Below, in pieces: positions 59,320-64,000 of a stretch of 64,000 nt of DNA. Source of the stretch: Candidatus Heimdallarchaeota archaeon (GTDB taxonomy: Archaea; Asgardarchaeota; Heimdallarchaeia; Heimdallarchaeales; Heimdallarchaeaceae); NCBI GenBank assembly GCA_021399345.1, contig JAAFKI010000154.1, positions 1 through 64,000 on the forward strand, written 5' to 3'. The stretch's first letter is position 1, and every line of letters starts with the position of its first letter. The notes below the pieces were generated by a model. It was given only the letters and a program-made list of their open reading frames with translations, did not search any database and had not been told where the DNA came from. The translations under genes were made by a program, and so were the position numbers.

Positions 59320-60540
59320 ATGTCTACTCTTTTCATGAGTTCAGAAAAATCAAAAGTCTATTTCGGTTCTGTTCAACATGGAAGAAATTCCGCTTTTGCT
59401 TCTTTTGCTGCAAAGGTTGACAAAATCACAGAACTTTTACTTGAAGAAACACCCATTGAGAAGAAGGATAAGGTTGCTGTTAAAATGCACCTTGGTTTCA
59501 ACGATGGTTATCAAACTGTTCCTGTTTTTTTTGTTCGTAAAATAGTAGAAGCTGTTAAAAAACGAGGGGGATATCCCTTTGTTACAGATAATCCCACTTC
59601 TGTTTATAATGCGGTCAACAGAGGGTACACTCAAGAGACATGTGGTTGTCCTATTATTCCAATAGCAGGTGTAAAAGATGGTTATACTACTCCTGTAGAA
59701 GTTAATTACAAAGGAATAGATACACTAGATCTTGCTGGAGCTTTGAAAGACGCAGATGTTTTAGTTGATTTGTCCCATGCTAAAGGTCATGGAGCTTGTG
59801 GTTATGGTGGTGCAATCAAAAATCTAGCCCTTGGTGGTTATTCAGGTCCAACCCGTTGGAGGAAAATCCATGGGGCATCCCACGTTGATGAATATTGGGA
59901 CAAAGCTAAAGGCAATCCAGAACTAGCAAAGAAGCTTGTTGAATCATGTCCTTACGGTGCCCTTCGATATGATGAAGAAAAGGATGACCTCAAAAGAAAT
60001 TATCACGACTGTCGCCAATGTATGACCTGTTTACAAGTTGATGGAGGTCTAGGAGCCGTTAAACTTCCACGTGAAAGCTATACTGCATTTAATGAAATGA
60101 TGGCAATCGCAACAAATGAAGTATTGAAAACCTTTGATCCTGCCAAAGTAATGTATATCAATTTCTTGACACAAATAACCATTTATTGCGATTGTATGGG
60201 TTTAGGCCAACCACCATTTATTAATGATATTGGTGTTGTTGGCAGCAAGGATATTGTTGCAGTTGAAACAGCCACACTTGATTTAATCAAAAAGGAAGAA
60301 ATAATAGAGAAAAACATTCCTCCTTACTTCAAACATGTCAACCTTAATCCCGATGAAGATCTTCACCCATTCACAAGAGTTCATGGACCATACAAAGATC
60401 CTTACGAAACAGTTGTTTTCGCAGAAAAACTGGGCTTGGGTACTTCCAAGTATGAATTAATTGAAATCTTATCTGCTGAAGAAACGATAAAGATGAAACC
60501 TCCAGACAAAGTGTTTGAAGGCGAACCCACCTTCTTTTAA
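59320..60540 (+). CDS. DUF362 domain protein
   Basis: VAVKMHLGFNDGYQTVPVFFVRKIVEAVKKRGGYPFVTDNPTSVY...SHAKGHGACGYGGAIKNLALGG...CRQCMTC. Confidence 0.88.
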   Translation: MSTLFMSSEKSKVYFGSVQHGRNSAFASFAAKVDKITELLLEETPIEKKDKVAVKMHLGFNDGYQTVPVFFVRKIVEAVKKRGGYPFVTDNPTSVYNAVNRGYTQETCGCPIIPIAGVKDGYTTPVEVNYKGIDTLDLAGALKDADVLVDLSHAKGHGACGYGGAIKNLALGGYSGPTRWRKIHGASHVDEYWDKAKGNPELAKKLVESCPYGALRYDEEKDDLKRNYHDCRQCMTCLQVDGGLGAVKLPRESYTAFNEMMAIATNEVLKTFDPAKVMYINFLTQITIYCDCMGLGQPPFINDIGVVGSKDIVAVETATLDLIKKEEIIEKNIPPYFKHVNLNPDEDLHPFTRVHGPYKDPYETVVFAEKLGLGTSKYELIEILSAEETIKMKPPDKVFEGEPTFF

Positions 60541-60553
60541 TTTTAATCTTTCT

Positions 60554-60937
60554 TTATTTTTCCTTTTTCTTTCCAAGCCATGTTGCAATTAAATCAGTTA
60601 TAGGACCATAAGCTATACCTGCCACAAAGGTTGTAAAGCTGAGATGAGGATCCATTAGCAGAACAGCTGCAGAAGTAATTAAACCAAAAATTGTTCCTCT
60701 AATTCCAGCATTTAACCATTTTTGCCATTGTTCTCCTTTGATAATTGTTATTCCATCAGCTAATCCAATGAGCATTCCTAAAACAACTCTCATTGCCCAA
60801 ATACCCATAAGGTAAACAATATTTTCAGCATAAGTTCCAGGAATACGTTGTCCCACACCAATTATACAAGCTACTCCTAATATGGCGCCAGTAAGTGTAG
60901 ATATCCAAAGACGTTTGTAATTAACCATTTTTCTCAA
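60554..60937 (-). CDS. Small multi-TM membrane protein
   Basis: Hydrophobic segments; no recognised family. Confidence 0.65.
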   Translation of the reverse strand: MRKMVNYKRLWISTLTGAILGVACIIGVGQRIPGTYAENIVYLMGIWAMRVVLGMLIGLADGITIIKGEQWQKWLNAGIRGTIFGLITSAAVLLMDPHLSFTTFVAGIAYGPITDLIATWLGKKKEK

Positions 60938-61047
60938 CTTTACTTTATTGAAAGTAGCATAAAAATTCTACGTATAGACAAGAGTTTACAAAAGAGCTTG
61001 CAAGTCACATCGAATATTTTTTAAATCTTCATTACACTTTTGACCAA

Positions 61048-61986
61048 GTGAGCAAAATGGATTTGAAAGGTAGATCACTTCTATCATTAGAGGATTTCAC
61101 AGCAGATGAAATCCGTTTTCTTCTAGATGAATCTAAACGTTTGAAAGCTGATTTTAAGGCTTATAAAAGAACTAAACCACTTTCTGGTTTAACTTTGGGG
61201 ATGATTTTCCAGAAACGTTCAACTCGTACTAGAGTTTCAACAGAGGTTGCAATGTATAACCTAGGAGGGCATGCAATTTTCCTGAGTTCAGCAGATATTC
61301 AACTAGGCGCCGGTGAATCTATTAAGGACACATCCCGTGTTCTTGCAAGAATGGTTAACGGCATACTTGCGCGAGTTTATGCACATGAAGATGTTGCAGA
61401 GTTAGCTAAACATTCTACTGTTCCAGTTATCAATGCACTCTCAGATAAATACCATCCTCTCCAGATTCTTGCTGATCTTCTTACTATTGAAGAACATAAA
61501 GGCAAACTAGCTGGTTTAAAACTTGCATGGGTTGGTGATGGAAATAATGTTTGTAATTCATTATTAATTGGATGTGCAAAGATGGGTTTAAACATGTCAG
61601 TAGCTACACCAAAAGGTTACGAACCACCTAGTGATATTGTGGGAAATGCTGAACATTATGCAGAGGAAACTGGTGCCGAAATCACAATAACCAATGATGC
61701 TATTGCAGCAGTAACAAATGCAGATGTTGTTGTAACAGATACATTCATCTCTATGGGAGAAGAAAAGGAAGCAGCAGCTAAGCTCAAGGCTTTTGAGAAC
61801 TATGTTATCACCGAGGAACTTTGTGCTAACGCTAAATCTGATTATCTCTTTATGCACTGTTTACCCTACAAACATAAAGAAGCAACAGAAGAAGTTTTTG
61901 AAAGTGGAAATAGTGTAGTTTTTGATGAAGCTGAAAATAGATTACATACAGTTATGGCTGTTCTAAACGCTTTAATGGGAAGTTAA
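61048..61986 (+). CDS. argF: Ornithine carbamoyltransferase
   Basis: FQKRSTRTRVSTEVAMYNLGGHAIFLSSADIQLG, NALSDKYHPLQILADLLTIEEHKG, FMHCLPYKHKEATEEVF. Confidence 0.96.
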   Translation: MSKMDLKGRSLLSLEDFTADEIRFLLDESKRLKADFKAYKRTKPLSGLTLGMIFQKRSTRTRVSTEVAMYNLGGHAIFLSSADIQLGAGESIKDTSRVLARMVNGILARVYAHEDVAELAKHSTVPVINALSDKYHPLQILADLLTIEEHKGKLAGLKLAWVGDGNNVCNSLLIGCAKMGLNMSVATPKGYEPPSDIVGNAEHYAEETGAEITITNDAIAAVTNADVVVTDTFISMGEEKEAAAKLKAFENYVITEELCANAKSDYLFMHCLPYKHKEATEEVFESGNSVVFDEAENRLHTVMAVLNALMGS

Positions 61987-62093
61987 AATTCCTCCTTTTT
62001 TTCATATTTTTAAACCATTTTCATAAACCATAATTAACTCAACTACATTGTTTTATACTGTCAACTTCTCAAAACAGAATATAGGTTGAGATG

Positions 62094-62180
62094 GAGGAAG
62101 CTAGCAAAAAGTGCCTTTATGAGAATTATGTTAACGTTGTCTTGCTAGCCTCAAATATATAATATCGATAATTGTTTAAA
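62094..62180 (-). ncRNA. Candidate small RNA, copy C of the GCTAGC-stem family
   Basis: GCTAGCAA (62100-62107)/TTGCTAGC (62142-62149) extended by GAG/CTC; T-rich box 29 nt upstream on the minus strand; flank homologous to copy A. Confidence 0.5.
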
Positions 62181-62205
62181 AACACAAAAAAAAGTGACAT
62201 ATAAA

Positions 62206-62388
62206 TCATCCAAAGAGGTTTTCAAAAGAAACTTGAGTCCAGTCTATTAAACTCATTATAATACCAAAAATAATTGCAAAAATGAGTATAGCTATGCCAA
62301 TTAGCAAGATCTCCTCTAAGATAGGGCCACCTTTTTTGTTCTTCAATCTTAAACTTTTCAACATTCGAAAGAGTAACATTTTAGTCAA
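62206..62388 (-). CDS. Short type IV pilin-like protein (class III signal peptide)
   Basis: 60 aa: ...LRLKNKKGGPILEEILLIGIAILIFAIIFGIIMSL; KKG|GPILEE cleavage-like site followed by hydrophobic helix. Confidence 0.65.
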   Translation of the reverse strand: MTKMLLFRMLKSLRLKNKKGGPILEEILLIGIAILIFAIIFGIIMSLIDWTQVSFENLFG

Positions 62389-62464
62389 AGGTAGTACTCA
62401 AGGTTAATATTTAAACTCAACAAAATATTGAAAGAAAGAAATGAATCTTATAAAGCAACCTTTG

Positions 62465-63349
62465 TCATGAAGTAACAATCTGTAATTCTGTTTCAACAAC
62501 TTCTTTTTCTGATGTAAGTTCTCTATCTGTTACATGTTTCCCCGCAATTATCTGTGATGCAATACCTGAAACAACCTTCTTTTTGATTTTCTTAGAACGT
62601 TTTGTTATCCAGATTAATGGTCTAAACATCTTTGGTCGTATGAGGTTTTCTTTTGGTTTTAGTATAAGTTTAACAATTTCTTGAGCCAATTTTGCAACTT
62701 TATATCCTTTGAACGATGTTTTTCCAATATTCGCTACTTGGTTAAATTCAGTATTATAAGGTCCTGGTAAAACAGTTGAAACCAATATTCCATGTCCTAG
62801 CATTTCTTCTCTTATACAATCATCAAATATTTTTACAGCTGATTTGGTGGCAGAGTAAACAGCGAATGGATATGTTGGAAGCATTGCCAAGGTAGAAGAT
62901 AAATTGATAATGTGCCCATGCCCTTGTTCTTTCATCACTTTTGCAGCTTTTTGAGTTAGTTTGATTAAAGAAACAATGTTTGTATCTATTAGTTCATTAA
63001 TTTCTTCCTCAGGTTGTTCTAGAAACAGATTTACTTTTCCTAATCCCGCATTATTAATGAAAACATCAATCGAACCAAAGGCTGTTATTGAAAAATCTAT
63101 AATTCTATTTCTATCATCACTGTCTCTAACATCAGCTGTTATTGGTAATACTTTCAGACCTAGTCTTCTCAGATCCTTTGCTGTCTGCATTAATTTTTTC
63201 TTTCTTCTTGCAACAATCACTATTTTTGGTTTATGTTCTGCCAAAGCAAGTGATACTGCTTTTCCTATTCCAGAAGAAGCTCCTGTAATAACTACCACTT
63301 TATCTCGAATAGGAGAATCCTTTACCTCTTTTACCCTAACATTATGCAT
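62465..63349 (-). CDS. Short-chain dehydrogenase/reductase
   Basis: VVITGASSGIGKAVSLALAEHKPKIVIVARRKKKL, FINNAGLGKV, YSATKSAVKIF. Confidence 0.94.
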   Translation of the reverse strand: MHNVRVKEVKDSPIRDKVVVITGASSGIGKAVSLALAEHKPKIVIVARRKKKLMQTAKDLRRLGLKVLPITADVRDSDDRNRIIDFSITAFGSIDVFINNAGLGKVNLFLEQPEEEINELIDTNIVSLIKLTQKAAKVMKEQGHGHIINLSSTLAMLPTYPFAVYSATKSAVKIFDDCIREEMLGHGILVSTVLPGPYNTEFNQVANIGKTSFKGYKVAKLAQEIVKLILKPKENLIRPKMFRPLIWITKRSKKIKKKVVSGIASQIIAGKHVTDRELTSEKEVVETELQIVTS

Positions 63350-63442
63350 AATATCAGTAATGTTTCTAAAAAATTCTATAAAAACCCAAAAAATACGCTT
63401 AAGGGGTCAATGGTACAGAAATCGATCTTTGCTTTCAAAAAT

Positions 63443-64000
63443 TTAAATGAGTACGTGCTCTTTTCCTAAATCTTCCAACATTTCAATTGTATTCTTTCTT
63501 TGTTCTGATCTTGCTCCTTTCTTATCTATCAATGCTCCCACAGGTGATTCAATTGTTTTTTCAAACGCCTGTTTTAGAACATCTTTTGTCAAATCATCCA
63601 AAGAATGTTTAGCTGCTATGTGACTAATAAAGACATCTGGATTTTCCATCAGATATTTGTGAAAGCGGTAAGCATAGTGATTTCCCCCAATTCCAATGTA
63701 ACTTCGATTATCAAAATTTCCTCGCTGTATAAAACCTTGAGCTGTTTCAACTATAGCTTCAGCTACAGCCGTGGCACCTGTTTCATGCACCCAATATTCT
63801 TCACTACTGCCGAGTTCCATGAAAATAAGAGGGGTTGTTAATTTTGTAGGACCATGATGAGTTACTTCTAGGTCTACCTTAAATTCATCTAGTTTGAATT
63901 CTTCTTGTTTCTCTTTTAATTTCCTCAACCCGTAGTTCAAAGCCCAGCTTGAAGTGTAGGAAAGCTCAGATTCTCTACCTGCTAAAGTGATTTTTGACCA
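63443..64000 (-). CDS. dtdA: Archaeal D-aminoacyl-tRNA deacylase DtdA, partial (runs off window end)
   Basis: VDLEVTHHGPTKLTTPLIFMELGSSEEYW, YIGIGGNHYAYRF; reading frame stays open upstream of 63940 to 64000 (...WSKITLAGRESELSYTSSWALNYGLRKL). Confidence 0.92.
   Translation of the reverse strand, partial: WSKITLAGRESELSYTSSWALNYGLRKLKEKQEEFKLDEFKVDLEVTHHGPTKLTTPLIFMELGSSEEYWVHETGATAVAEAIVETAQGFIQRGNFDNRSYIGIGGNHYAYRFHKYLMENPDVFISHIAAKHSLDDLTKDVLKQAFEKTIESPVGALIDKKGARSEQRKNTIEMLEDLGKEHVLI

Noticed and set aside
1-64000. CRISPR array, rRNA operon, prophage
   Set aside because: No regularly spaced identical repeats, no rRNA signatures, no cas or phage structural genes were seen.

Overview
AT-rich, gene-dense archaeal chromosomal window. 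An Asgard, possibly Heimdallarchaeia-like, origin is inferred from eS26, an archaeal uS19, a presenilin/SPP-type protease, an Arf-like fold protein, archaeal DtdA and encoded CCA on tRNAs; it is not proven. Recognisable content: ribosomal proteins, UvrB/UvrC, a LolD/FtsX ABC exporter, a complete DppBCDF-like transporter whose DppB is fused to an LVIVD-repeat beta-propeller, HyuA/HyuB, CysS, ArgF, a large TnpB-like RuvC protein, and five tRNAs (Val, Asn, Thr, Ala, Phe; the last with a likely 13-nt intron). There are no rRNAs and no CRISPR arrays. Main candidates for something undescribed: (1) a five-gene minus-strand cassette (15022-20952) with an Arf-like pseudo-GTPase, MoxR AAA+ ATPase, VWA protein, gluzincin-like protein with an HAFAH motif, and HEAT-repeat protein; (2) a three-copy family of intergenic GAAGCTAGC-stem elements with a T-rich promoter-like box at constant spacing, probably a small-RNA family; (3) the propeller-DppB fusion with no substrate-binding protein in the operon; (4) a 642-aa TnpB-like protein with His at the RuvC-III Asp position, followed by three consecutive hairpins.
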